Origin: Bacteroidota bacterium
Lineage (GTDB): Bacteria > Bacteroidota > Rhodothermia > Rhodothermales > UBA10348
Direction: 5' to 3'
Assembly (NCBI GenBank): GCA_029262775.1
Contig: JAJCYR010000059.1
Location: forward strand, 1 to 64,000
Length of the DNA: 64,000 nucleotides
Shown: positions 33,427 through 42,736 of the stretch, piece by piece
Position numbering within the stretch: position 1 is the stretch's first letter
Layout: every line of letters begins with the position of its first letter
Notes under the pieces: model-generated
Told to the model about the DNA's origin: nothing
Databases searched by the model: none
Seen by the model: only the letters and a program-made list of their open reading frames with translations
Made by a program: the position numbers and the translations under genes

Positions 33427-35895
33427 ATGATCGCACTGCTACGCGTCGGCGTTTTGGCCGCCTTTCTGCTCGCTTTCTCCGCATCCGCATCCACATCCAC
33501 ATCCGTCCACGCCCAGTCAAACGGCCGCATTTCGGGTATTGTATTCGCGTCCGACACCGGCGAGACCATACCGGGCGCCAACGTGGAGCTGGTCGGAACC
33601 ACCTTCGGCGCCGCCGCCGACATGCGGGGCCGTTTTGACATTTCAGGCCTCCCTGCCGCGCCGTACGTGCTCCGCGTATCGACCCTCGGGTACGCCACGA
33701 GCACATTCAATGTCCGCGTTTTGGCAGGCGAAAGCGCCACCGTACGCATCCCCCTGGAACCCACCATACTTGAAATCCCCGAGCTGATTGTGGAGCGCGA
33801 AAGCATGCTGGCCCACCCACTCGGCATGGACGGCATTCCGGGATCGGCCCACCGCGTTACGGCCCGGTCGCTCGAGAAATTCGAGGCCAATGACATCAAC
33901 CGCGCGCTGCGGAGTGTGCCCGGATTGAACCTGCAGGAGGAAGACGGCTACGGTCTGCGCCCCAACATCGGCATCCGCGGGAGCGGCGCCGAGCGCAGTT
34001 CGAAAATCAGCATCATGGAAGACGGCGTGCTCGTCGCTCCGGCACCCTACGCGGCATCGGCCGCCTACTACTTCCCGACCGTCGGACGCATGGAGGAAAT
34101 CGAAATCCGGAAAGGATCGAGCCAGATCAAATACGGCCCGTACACAACGGGCGGCGCCATCAACCTGATCTCGAAATCCATTCCCGAAAAGCTGTCGGGA
34201 GAGGCGCGCGTGCTCGCGGGCGAGGAGGAAAGCCTGACGGTCGAAGGCTTCGTGGGCAACTCATGGAAGCACGGCGGTTTCCTGGTCCAGGCCTTCAACG
34301 CACAGACCGACGGCTACAAGGAGCTCGATGGCGGAAGTAACACCGGCTTCAACAAGACGGACATCATGCTCAAGGGCCGCATCAATACAGCAAAAAGCGC
34401 AGCCATCTACCAGGCGTTGTCCGTGAAAGCCCTCTTCACGGACGAAGTGTCCGACGAAACGTACCTCGGGCTGACCGATGCGGACTTCCGCGCCACTCCC
34501 AATCGGCGCTACGCGGGATCGGCCGAGGACGAGATGAACACCGAGTACCGCCAGGTCATGCTGCGTCACCTCGTGGTGCCGCGTGAAAACCTGAAAATCA
34601 CCACAACCGCCTACCGATCGACATTTGCGCGCAACTGGTACAAGCTCGACAAGGTGGGCGGCGTATCGATTTCCAGTCTGCTCGAGGAGCCGGCCGATCA
34701 CGCACAGGAATTCAGTGTCGTGCAGGGACTTTCGACCAATACATCGACCCCGCTGAACGTAAAGGCCAACAACCGGGAATACCTCTCGCGGGGCATCCAG
34801 TCGGCCATGCAATACCAGACAGATACCCGGGCGGGAGCGCTCGATATCGAACTCGGGGTGCGCATCCATGAGGATGAAATGGACCGCTTTCAATGGGTCG
34901 ACGGATTTGTCATGACGGGGTCGGGCATGAACCTGGTCGCGCCCGGCGTGCCGGGAACGGACTCGAACCGCATTGAAACGGCGACGGCCACGGCGTTTTT
35001 CGTGCAGCCACGCCTCATGGCGGGCCGCGTGACCATCCAGCCCGGGCTGCGCTACGAGAATATTTCCATCCGCCGCGAGGATTTCGGAAAGAGCGATGTG
35101 GAGCGTACGGGCGCGAACCTTGCGGAGCGCCGGAACGAGGTCGATGTCTGGATTCCGGGTGTGGGCATATCTGCTGAAATCCGGCCCGGCGCGACGATGT
35201 TTGGCGGCGTGCACCGCGGATTTGCGCCTCCTGGATCGACCGTGGGGACCGATCCCGAGAAGAGCGTCAACTACGAACTCGGGGCGCGCTACCATGACGG
35301 CGCCCGCCGCGCCGAAGTGGCCTTTTTCTACAACGACTTCGAAAACCTGCTGGGGACCGATCTCGCGGCTGGCGGCGGTACGGGCAGCGGCGACCTCTTC
35401 AACGGCGGTGAGGCCAGCGTGCGCGGCATTGAGATCACAGCGGGCGAAAACCTGGGCCGCTTCCTGGACTGGCGCTTCTCTGTTCCGGTTGGCGTGTCCT
35501 ACACGTTTACCGATGCCACGTTCAAAACGTCCTTTGCCAGTGACTTTGCCAACTGGGGCGACGTCGACAAGGACGACGAACTGCCGTACGTGCCGCGCAA
35601 CCAGTTCACGGTCGACGTCGGGCTGAACACCGGCGATTTCGACCTCGCGCTCCAGGGCACGTGGGTCGATGACATGCGGACCGTTGCTGGTCAGGGCGAT
35701 TTCGTGCCCGAACAGTCGGTCGAGTCGTTCTTCGTGGCCGAATTCTCTGCAGGATACGAGGTCAACCCGAACGTGCGTATCTTTGGCATTGTCCGTAACC
35801 TGTTTGACGAAGAATATGCCGTGGCACGCCGCCCGGCAGGATTGCGCCCGGGACTGCCCCGAACCATCCTTGCCGGTATGCGTGTCACATTCTGA
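33427..35895 (+). CDS. FecA-like TonB-dependent receptor
   Basis: 822 residues with a signal peptide ending near VHAQS. A carboxypeptidase-regulatory-like domain comes first (ISGIVFASDTGETIPGANVE), then the plug (NRALRSVPGLNLQEEDGYGL, IRGSGAERSSKISIMEDGV, GSSQIKYGPYTTGGAINLIS) and a 22-strand-type barrel ending RTILAGMRVTF. The plug wording is that of the ferric-citrate receptor FecA group. It imports an iron chelate across the outer membrane with TonB-ExbBD energy. The IscS gene follows by 6 bases. Confidence 0.88.
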   Translation: MIALLRVGVLAAFLLAFSASASTSTSVHAQSNGRISGIVFASDTGETIPGANVELVGTTFGAAADMRGRFDISGLPAAPYVLRVSTLGYATSTFNVRVLAGESATVRIPLEPTILEIPELIVERESMLAHPLGMDGIPGSAHRVTARSLEKFEANDINRALRSVPGLNLQEEDGYGLRPNIGIRGSGAERSSKISIMEDGVLVAPAPYAASAAYYFPTVGRMEEIEIRKGSSQIKYGPYTTGGAINLISKSIPEKLSGEARVLAGEEESLTVEGFVGNSWKHGGFLVQAFNAQTDGYKELDGGSNTGFNKTDIMLKGRINTAKSAAIYQALSVKALFTDEVSDETYLGLTDADFRATPNRRYAGSAEDEMNTEYRQVMLRHLVVPRENLKITTTAYRSTFARNWYKLDKVGGVSISSLLEEPADHAQEFSVVQGLSTNTSTPLNVKANNREYLSRGIQSAMQYQTDTRAGALDIELGVRIHEDEMDRFQWVDGFVMTGSGMNLVAPGVPGTDSNRIETATATAFFVQPRLMAGRVTIQPGLRYENISIRREDFGKSDVERTGANLAERRNEVDVWIPGVGISAEIRPGATMFGGVHRGFAPPGSTVGTDPEKSVNYELGARYHDGARRAEVAFFYNDFENLLGTDLAAGGGTGSGDLFNGGEASVRGIEITAGENLGRFLDWRFSVPVGVSYTFTDATFKTSFASDFANWGDVDKDDELPYVPRNQFTVDVGLNTGDFDLALQGTWVDDMRTVAGQGDFVPEQSVESFFVAEFSAGYEVNPNVRIFGIVRNLFDEEYAVARRPAGLRPGLPRTILAGMRVTF

Positions 35896-35901
35896 CACGC
35901 C

Positions 35902-37050
35902 ATGATTTATTTCGACAACAACGCCACAACCCCTGTCGAGCCCACCGTGCTTGACCGTATGCTCCCGTTCTTTTCGGAGCACTACGGAAATCCGTCCAAT
36001 ACCGCGCACGCCATGGGCTGGGCGGCGGGCGAGGCGGTTGAAATGGCCCGGGAAGACGTCGCAGCCCTTATTTCCGCCGAGCCCGAACTGGTGACCTTCA
36101 CCTCCGGCGCCACGGAAGCCATCAACATGGCCGTCTGCGGCGTCGTTGATCCGCTGGTGCGCGCCAGGAAAGCGGGCCACCTGATCACGGTCGCCACCGA
36201 ACACAAGGCGGTCCTGGCCGCCATGGAGCGGGCCGCTGGCCTTGCGGGCATGTCGCTCACGGTGCTTCCGGTAGATGCGGCGGGGTGCGTCAGCCCGAAC
36301 GACATTGCCCGGGCACTGACGCCCGAGACGGTGCTCACCGCCGTCATGTGGGCGAACAACGAAACGGGCACCGTGCAGCCCATTGCGGAGATCGCGGACG
36401 TGCTCTCGCGCCACCGGTCGCTCTTTCTGACCGATGCCACGCAGGCCGTCGGCAAACTCCCGGTCACCATGGAGGGCATTGATCTTCTGACGCTCTCGGC
36501 GCACAAACTCTACGGCCCCAAAGGCACGGGCGCGCTCGTCGCGCGGCGGGGCCTGCGCATGGATCCGCTCATGATTGGTGGCGCCCAGGAGGGCGGCCGC
36601 CGCGCCGGCACGCTGAACGTTCCCGGGATTGTGGGTCTGGGCGCGGCCTGCCAGGTCGCGGCCGAGCATATGGAGCGCGACTACCGGGACATGCTTGCGC
36701 GGCGCGACCGCTTCGAGGCGGGCCTCGCCGACCTGGCAGAGCGCTCGGGAACCGAAATCATCCTGAACAGCGCCGAGGCCGAGCGCCTCCCACAGACCAC
36801 GAACGCCACCTTCCGCGGCATCAAGGCCAAGGAAATGATAGCCAGCATCGGGACCATCGCCGCATCGACCGGAAGCGCCTGCAACACCGGAAAAGGGGCC
36901 GGTAGCCACGTGCTCAAGGCCATGGGCGTGAACGCGGCCGATGGCGAGGGCACGGTCCGCTTTTCGATGGGCCGGCACACAACCAGCGCCGAAATTGACC
37001 AGGCGCTCGAAGCCATTGGAGCGTGGCTCGGCGAGGCCGTCTCGGCCTAA
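35902..37050 (+). CDS. iscS: Cysteine desulfurase (IscS/NifS type)
   Basis: 382 residues. PLP-enzyme motifs are complete: YFDNNATTPVEPTVLDRM, the FTSGATEAINMAV segment, ATEHKAVL, MWANNETGTVQPI, SAHKLYGPKGTGAL with the PLP lysine, and the active cysteine in the long loop STGSACNTGKG. The long loop places it in the group I (IscS/NifS) class. It takes sulfur from cysteine for Fe-S cluster and thio-modification pathways. Its position behind an iron receptor suggests coordinated iron and sulfur supply. Confidence 0.9.
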   Translation: MIYFDNNATTPVEPTVLDRMLPFFSEHYGNPSNTAHAMGWAAGEAVEMAREDVAALISAEPELVTFTSGATEAINMAVCGVVDPLVRARKAGHLITVATEHKAVLAAMERAAGLAGMSLTVLPVDAAGCVSPNDIARALTPETVLTAVMWANNETGTVQPIAEIADVLSRHRSLFLTDATQAVGKLPVTMEGIDLLTLSAHKLYGPKGTGALVARRGLRMDPLMIGGAQEGGRRAGTLNVPGIVGLGAACQVAAEHMERDYRDMLARRDRFEAGLADLAERSGTEIILNSAEAERLPQTTNATFRGIKAKEMIASIGTIAASTGSACNTGKGAGSHVLKAMGVNAADGEGTVRFSMGRHTTSAEIDQALEAIGAWLGEAVSA

Positions 37051-37119
37051 AAGCGACCGACATGCGGGGCCGTACCCACCGAGCGAACACGCGCCCCGAC
37101 TGATCGTACGAGCCTTCTA

Positions 37120-37653
37120 ATGGAAACACTGCCTACATCCCCGCCCGAGCCCTTCATTCGGAACCGCGTCGCCGAGAGCCCCATCGAGGTTTTCAACCTG
37201 GAGGAACTTTGGGGCGATGCGAAGCTCATGACGTTTGATCTCGCGGCGTTTCTGGAGAAGGGGTTCATTCTGCGCGAGAAGGCCTTCCGCGCTGCGGCGC
37301 GCGACTACGACTGGGAGCAGTTTACAGGCGCCCATGTGGCGCTCACGTGCACGACCAATGCCATCGTGCCTCCCTGGGCCTGGATGCTCGTCGCGTCAAA
37401 GGCATCCGGAGCCGCGCGCTCGGCGACCGTCGGCGACGAGGCGACCGTCCAAACGGCCGTGTTCACACGGCTCCTGGCCGGTTTCGACTGGTCCCGATTC
37501 GAGGACCGGATTATGGTCATAAAGGGGTGCGGGAGTCGGAATGTACCGGCGTCGGCCTACGCCGAGGCAACCGCGCACCTCATGGGAGTGGCCCGCAAAA
37601 TCATGTACGGTGAGCCGTGCTCGAGCGTGCCCATCTGGCGGCAGCCATCATAA
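37120..37653 (+). CDS. DUF2480 family protein
   Basis: 177 residues matching DUF2480 along its whole length: NRVAESPIEVFNLEELWGDA, FILREKAFRAAARDYDWEQF, VALTCTTNAIVPPWAWMLVA, IMVIKGCGSRNVPASAYAEA, IMYGEPCSSVPIWR. The conserved cysteines could bind metal or sulfur. As I recall, DUF2480 genes in Bacteroidota often sit beside suf Fe-S genes. Here it follows iscS, which supports a link to that pathway. Biochemical function is not known. Confidence 0.88.
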   Translation: METLPTSPPEPFIRNRVAESPIEVFNLEELWGDAKLMTFDLAAFLEKGFILREKAFRAAARDYDWEQFTGAHVALTCTTNAIVPPWAWMLVASKASGAARSATVGDEATVQTAVFTRLLAGFDWSRFEDRIMVIKGCGSRNVPASAYAEATAHLMGVARKIMYGEPCSSVPIWRQPS

Positions 37654-37672
37654 AAAAAGCCGCCCGCCCGTA

Positions 37673-38770
37673 ATGCTCGCCCACCTCACCGATTTCTGGA
37701 ACCGGCACGAGCGCTGGCTGGGTATTGTGTTCTTCGCAAGCGGTATTGTGTGGGACCTGCTCACGCTGCGCCGGATTGACAACTGGGTCGACAACTCCAT
37801 TCTGCTCGCCTATTTTGCGGCGCTCGCGGGCGCGATTATGATCCACGGACGCCTCGTGGGTGGACGCCTCGTGCCGAAGTATCTGATTCGGGTGCGCCGC
37901 TGGACTCGGCCTGCCATCCAGTTCCTGCTCGGCGCACTCCTCTCGGCGCTCGTCATTTTTTACGCGCGCACCATCAGCTGGACCACGGGATCGGCCTATT
38001 GGGGAGCGATGGTGATTGGCCTTGTCGGAAACGAAATCCTCCTGCGGCGGCGCGTGTCCTATCCGGCCCTCGTGGTCACGCTGTTCTTCATTGGCGCGAC
38101 CATTGCCGCCTATCTCGTTCCGGTGGTTGTGGGGCGACTGGGACTGGACCTCTACCGCCTGGCGCTTGTGCTGGCCCTGATTCCGCCCGCGCTGCTCGTG
38201 GCGTTCGGCGGGCGACACGGCGCGTTCCGGTCCCGGTCCCGCATGCTGGCAACGCTCGCGATCGTCGCCGCGTCAGCCGTCCTGCTCGACACGGCCTACC
38301 GGTACAACTGGATACCACCGGTCCCGCTCACCGTCGAAGCGGGTGGCGTCTATGAGACCTTGCGCCGGGACGGGGACGATTTCGTTGCGACCTGGCGAAG
38401 CGACGAGTGGAATTTTTTCGCCCGTGATTATCCCCGCAACGTCCATATTGCAGCGGGCGATACCGTGTTTGCATTCTCGGCCGTCTTTGCCCCAACCGGC
38501 CTGACAGAAAAGATTTACCACGTCTGGCAGCAGCGGCGCGAGGACCGATGGGTTTCGACCGACCGGATCGGCTATGCTGTTCTGGGTGGCCGGGACGGCG
38601 GCTACCGGGGCGTGACCTTCAAACGCCAACTTGCGCCCGGCCGCTGGCGCGTCCTCGTCGAGACCTCCGACGGACGCACCCTGACGCGCATCCCGTTCAC
38701 GATGGCGGCTGGCCCTGCGGATGGCTCTGCGGATGGCGGCCCCGTTCGCATGCACGAGCGGCGATTCTAG
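37673..38770 (+). CDS. DUF2914 membrane protein
   Basis: 365 residues from MLAHLTDFWNRHERWLGIVF; the ORF track runs further upstream through the previous gene. About seven membrane helices lie in residues 15-225 (SILLAYFAALAGAIMI, FLLGALLSALVIFY, GAMVIGLVGNEILL, ALVVTLFFIGATIAAYLVPV). The last 110 residues are a periplasmic DUF2914 domain (EKIYHVWQQRREDRWVSTDR, GGRDGGYRGVTF, LAPGRWRVLVETSDGRTLTR). Function unknown. It follows the DUF2480 gene by 19 bases. Confidence 0.82.
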   Translation: MLAHLTDFWNRHERWLGIVFFASGIVWDLLTLRRIDNWVDNSILLAYFAALAGAIMIHGRLVGGRLVPKYLIRVRRWTRPAIQFLLGALLSALVIFYARTISWTTGSAYWGAMVIGLVGNEILLRRRVSYPALVVTLFFIGATIAAYLVPVVVGRLGLDLYRLALVLALIPPALLVAFGGRHGAFRSRSRMLATLAIVAASAVLLDTAYRYNWIPPVPLTVEAGGVYETLRRDGDDFVATWRSDEWNFFARDYPRNVHIAAGDTVFAFSAVFAPTGLTEKIYHVWQQRREDRWVSTDRIGYAVLGGRDGGYRGVTFKRQLAPGRWRVLVETSDGRTLTRIPFTMAAGPADGSADGGPVRMHERRF

Positions 38771-38781
38771 GAGCGTGTTGG

Positions 38782-40545
38782 TCACGACTCCTTGTCCAGC
38801 CAGGCGCGGAGCTCTTTCTTCACGTTCGTCCACTGCTTGCCGTCGCCCCGCATGGCGCCGAGGAGTTCCTTGACCTTCGACACGCCGAAATTCTTCGCCA
38901 TATGGGCGGTAATGTTGGGCGGCAGCGACAGTTCGCCGCTCGTTACGTGCGCATTGAGCACGAACGGTTTGGTCGACGCACGCGCCTGTTCAATGGCAGG
39001 AAGGATGTCGCCCGGCTCCTCAAGGTTCACGCCCTCACCCCCGCATAGCTCGGCATAGCGCGCAAAGTCGAAATTCTTGATCTCAAGCGCATCGAAATTG
39101 GGCACAAGCCCGGATTCCTCCATTTCAATTTTGACAAAGCCCAGCTCCGAGTTGTTGAGCACCACGATCTTGATCGGCAGGTCATACTCAACGGCTGTTG
39201 AAAAGTCGTGTAGTGACATGTTGAACGCCCCGTCGCCGACGAGCGCCCACACCTCCCGGTGGGGAAAGAGGAGCTGCGCCCCGATGGCTGCAGGAAGCCC
39301 GACGGCCATGGATCCGTGGTTGAAGGATCCGATCACGCGCCTGTCTGAATGGAAGTTCATGAAGTTGGTGGACCAGATAGCCGACGTACCTGTGTCCACG
39401 ACAAAAATGGCATCATCCGACGCCACGTCGCTGATGGACCGGGCCACGACCTGCGGATGCATGACCTTGAAATCCTTGGATGGACTCGACGTCTGGCAGT
39501 TGTGATCCAGCCAGTCAGTAAACTCCCTGTTGAGTTTCTCGACGAACCTGCGGTCCGGTTTTTCCACGCACTGATCCAGAACATAGCGGACCATGCAGCC
39601 AACGTCGGAATGAATACCCAGCGTGACGTTTGTCCGGTTTCCGATGGATTCCGGACGGATATCCACCTGGATCGTCTTCGTGGATTTGGGTAGATAGTTG
39701 ACGTACGGGAAGTCGGTACCCAACATGATCAGCAGATCACATTCCATGACCGCCTTGTAGCCGGACGGGTTGCCAATGAGTCCTGTCAGGCCCACCACAT
39801 TCTCGCTCTCGTGATCAAAAATGTCGGCCGCCCGGACGGTGTGTGTGATGGGTGCATTGAGTTTTTTGGCAAACGCCAAAACGGCATCGCGCGCGTCCCG
39901 GCAGCCAGCACCGGCCAGAATACCGACCGTGCCTGCCTCATCAATGAGCCGTACGGCTTCGTCGAGCTGTTCCTTGGGCGGCGTTGCGACCGCTTTCGAG
40001 CGGAATACCTGGTGAACAAAGGGTACATTCTTGGCCGGCATTTCCGCAATGTCCGCTGGCAATTCAATGCGGCACACACATTTATGATTGATGGCAATCC
40101 GGAGTGCGCGCAGAATGACCCGCGGGGCTTCTTCAGCGCTGCGGATCACGGCCTGGTAGGCACAGACATCATCGAAAATTTTTACCAGGTCCACTTCCTG
40201 GTGGTAGTTCGTCCCGATGTGTTCTATAGGTACCTGGCCGGTGATGGCAAGAACCGGCGAGCGTTCCTTTTTGGCGTTGTAGAGGCCGTTCACCAGATGC
40301 AGCGCACCCGGGCCCACGGTACTTGCGCAGACGCCGATGTTGCCCCCCAGCTCGCCCTGGGCAAACGCCGCAAAACTGGCGTTCCCTTCGTGTTTCATCT
40401 TGATCCACCGGATGAAGTCGGGCTTGCCTTTGTCCTGCTGTCCGATGGCCGTGACCAGCGGGTTGAGGGCGTCACCGGCCACGCCGATGATTTGTCTGAC
40501 GCCTTCACTTTTGAGAATGGCGAGTAGTTGTTCAGAAACGTTCAT
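38782..40545 (-). CDS. Pyruvate oxidase/dehydrogenase (PoxB-type, thiamine diphosphate)
   Basis: 587 residues with the three domains of the family. The PYR domain has the catalytic glutamate in KMKHEGNASFAAFAQG; the FAD-binding middle has VGILAGAGCRDARD and LLIMLGTDFPYVNYLP; the PP domain has the thiamine/Mg motif GDGAFNMSLHDF...NNSELG. PoxB-like enzymes oxidise pyruvate to acetate and CO2, passing electrons to quinone. Length and FAD motifs favour pyruvate oxidase over acetolactate synthase. It is 30 bases downstream of recG. Confidence 0.85.
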   Translation of the reverse strand: MNVSEQLLAILKSEGVRQIIGVAGDALNPLVTAIGQQDKGKPDFIRWIKMKHEGNASFAAFAQGELGGNIGVCASTVGPGALHLVNGLYNAKKERSPVLAITGQVPIEHIGTNYHQEVDLVKIFDDVCAYQAVIRSAEEAPRVILRALRIAINHKCVCRIELPADIAEMPAKNVPFVHQVFRSKAVATPPKEQLDEAVRLIDEAGTVGILAGAGCRDARDAVLAFAKKLNAPITHTVRAADIFDHESENVVGLTGLIGNPSGYKAVMECDLLIMLGTDFPYVNYLPKSTKTIQVDIRPESIGNRTNVTLGIHSDVGCMVRYVLDQCVEKPDRRFVEKLNREFTDWLDHNCQTSSPSKDFKVMHPQVVARSISDVASDDAIFVVDTGTSAIWSTNFMNFHSDRRVIGSFNHGSMAVGLPAAIGAQLLFPHREVWALVGDGAFNMSLHDFSTAVEYDLPIKIVVLNNSELGFVKIEMEESGLVPNFDALEIKNFDFARYAELCGGEGVNLEEPGDILPAIEQARASTKPFVLNAHVTSGELSLPPNITAHMAKNFGVSKVKELLGAMRGDGKQWTNVKKELRAWLDKES

Positions 40546-40575
40546 GCAGGATTCGTGCTGTTGGCTCTGGCCGCC

Positions 40576-42684
40576 TTATCCAATCCGGCTCATGCTCAGA
40601 CCTTCAGGGGCGACGAAAGCGTGGAAATAGTCCCTCAGTACCCGGTTTTCGGGGCGGGAAAGCCCCGGGTCGGCGGTGAGGAGTGTGCGCGCAGCCGTAC
40701 GGGTTGCTGCTACAAGGTCGGTGTCCTCGGCGATATCCGCCAGTTTGAATGCGGGAAGACCGCTCTGTCGGGTGCCGAAGAAATCGCCCGCACCACGCAG
40801 TTTCAGGTCGACTTCGCTGATCCTGAACCCGTCATTGGTCTCTACCATGGCCTTGAGACGTGTTTTTGAAGCCTCGCTCCGCTTGAAATCGCACATCAGG
40901 ACGCACGTCGCCGTGTGCCGACCGCGGCCAATACGGCCGCGTAGCTGGTGGAGCTGGCTGAGGCCGAAACGCTCTGCGTGCTCAATAACCATGACACTGG
41001 CGTTGGGAACGTCCACGCCGACCTCGATCACCGTCGTTGACACCAGTATGGCGGCCTCGCCGCGCACAAAACGCTGCATGGCGGCATCCTTGTCCGCCCC
41101 CTTCATGCGGCCGTGCACGAGTTCGACATGGACCTCTGGAAACGCCGCAGTGACTTCCTGGTAGCCGGACTCGGCATCCTTGATGTCCTTGAGCTCCTCG
41201 ACTTCACTTTCTTCGACCAGCGGATACACCATATAGACCTGACGCCCGGCCGCGATTTCGCGGCGCATGAGGTCGTGAAGCTCGCTGCGGCGCTTCTCCC
41301 ACAACAGGCGCGTCTCGACTTCCTGGCGGCCGGGCGGGCGGTCGCGAATCACGGTCACGTCGAGGTCGCCATAGACCGTCAGGGCCAGCGAACGAGGAAT
41401 GGGGGTTGCCGACATGAGCAGGATGTGCGGGCGGTCACCCTTGCTGTAGAGCGCTGCGCGCTGCATGACGCCAAACCGGTGCTGCTCATCTACTATGCAC
41501 AGACCCAGCCGCTCGAAGGCAACGCCCTCCTGGATAACAGCGTGCGTTCCGACGGCGACGGCAATGGAGCCCTGGGCAATGCCTTCGAGCGTACTGCGCC
41601 GCACGGGCGCCGGTGTGCTGCCTGTCAACAGGCCCACATAAAGCCCGAGCGGCTCGAGCCACGCGGAGAGCGTCCGGAAGTGTTGTTCGGCCAGGATCTC
41701 GGTCGGAGCGAGGAAAGCGGCCTGGCAGCCGGAATCGATCGCCATGAGAACCGCCGCGACTGCGACAACCGTTTTGCCGCTGCCCACGTCCCCCTGCAGC
41801 AGGCGATTCATGCGGACGCCGTGCGATGTATCGACCCGGATATCCTGGAGCGCCGCGTGCTGTCCGGGCGTGAGCGTGAAGAGAAGCTGCTCCATGAACC
41901 GGGTCAGAAGCGGGCCGTCTGCCGTGAGCGGGGGGCCGGGATCGCGCTGTACGCGGGTCCGGATGGCGCCCATCATGAGCTGAAAGAAGAACAGCTCCTC
42001 GAATTTGAGGCGGCGCGTGGCGGCGTCCAGTTCCTCGCGTGATTTTGGAAAGTGGATGGCGCGGCGCGCGGAGCGGCCATCCATGAGGTGGAATTCTGCG
42101 GCCAACTCCGGAGGAAGCGGATCTTCAAGGCCGGCACCCTTTTCCTTGAACCATGTGAACAGGATGCGCCGGAAGAGTCGGCTCGAAAGGCCAGCGGCGT
42201 CGAACGAGGCGTGTCCCGGATAGAGACCGATGATGCGGCCCGTGTCGAGCTTCGGACCAGCATCGTCCACGCGGTCGAACTCGGGGTGGGACATGCTCCA
42301 CCGGCCGGAAAACAACGTGATTTTGCCGTGGAAGGCCACGCGCTCCCCCTCCTTGAACAGATTGGCAATGGCGCGGGCGCGCTGGAACCAGACGCAGGTC
42401 AGGAAGCCGCCCGATCCGTCGCTGACCGTCAGCTCAAATCGGGAGCCGCGGCCGCGGCGGGCGTGAAAACGCGTGCGGGTAATGGTGCCGACGACGGTGG
42501 CCGCGGGATGGGGCGCCTGTATGTCAGCAATGCGCACTACGTTCGTCCGGTCCAGATAGCGGCGGGGGTAGAGCGCCAGCAGATCGGCCGCGGTTCGAAT
42601 GCCCTCGGCAGCAAGCACGTCGGCGCGCTTCGGGCCAACGCCCTTCAGGTACTGTATGCTTTCGCTGAGGAGGGGAACAGACAT
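40576..42684 (-). CDS. recG: ATP-dependent DNA helicase RecG
   Basis: 702 residues from MSVPLLSESIQYLKGVGPKR; longer ORF starts lie in the upstream gene. The wedge OB domain (TVVGTITRTRFHARRGRGSR) is followed by a SF2 helicase core: Walker A GDVGSGKTVVAVAAVLM, DEQH box CIVDEQHRFGVMQR, SATPIPRSLALTVYGD, and motif VI HQLRGRIGRGRH. The enzyme remodels stalled replication forks and branched DNA. Length is typical (about 690-700). Confidence 0.95.
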   Translation of the reverse strand: MSVPLLSESIQYLKGVGPKRADVLAAEGIRTAADLLALYPRRYLDRTNVVRIADIQAPHPAATVVGTITRTRFHARRGRGSRFELTVSDGSGGFLTCVWFQRARAIANLFKEGERVAFHGKITLFSGRWSMSHPEFDRVDDAGPKLDTGRIIGLYPGHASFDAAGLSSRLFRRILFTWFKEKGAGLEDPLPPELAAEFHLMDGRSARRAIHFPKSREELDAATRRLKFEELFFFQLMMGAIRTRVQRDPGPPLTADGPLLTRFMEQLLFTLTPGQHAALQDIRVDTSHGVRMNRLLQGDVGSGKTVVAVAAVLMAIDSGCQAAFLAPTEILAEQHFRTLSAWLEPLGLYVGLLTGSTPAPVRRSTLEGIAQGSIAVAVGTHAVIQEGVAFERLGLCIVDEQHRFGVMQRAALYSKGDRPHILLMSATPIPRSLALTVYGDLDVTVIRDRPPGRQEVETRLLWEKRRSELHDLMRREIAAGRQVYMVYPLVEESEVEELKDIKDAESGYQEVTAAFPEVHVELVHGRMKGADKDAAMQRFVRGEAAILVSTTVIEVGVDVPNASVMVIEHAERFGLSQLHQLRGRIGRGRHTATCVLMCDFKRSEASKTRLKAMVETNDGFRISEVDLKLRGAGDFFGTRQSGLPAFKLADIAEDTDLVAATRTAARTLLTADPGLSRPENRVLRDYFHAFVAPEGLSMSRIG

Positions 42685-42736
42685 GGCCCCAAGATACGGG
42701 CGGCTACGGTGTGGCGGCTGTCGCGCAGCGGCTATA

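Noticed and set aside
34261-36978. 905-residue minus-strand ORF
   Set aside because: It is fully antisense to the TonB receptor and cysteine desulfurase, is rich in His, Arg and Gly as expected for a GC-rich shadow frame, and has no recognisable domain.
41113-42042. 309-residue plus-strand ORF
   Set aside because: Antisense to recG; composition is that of a shadow frame.
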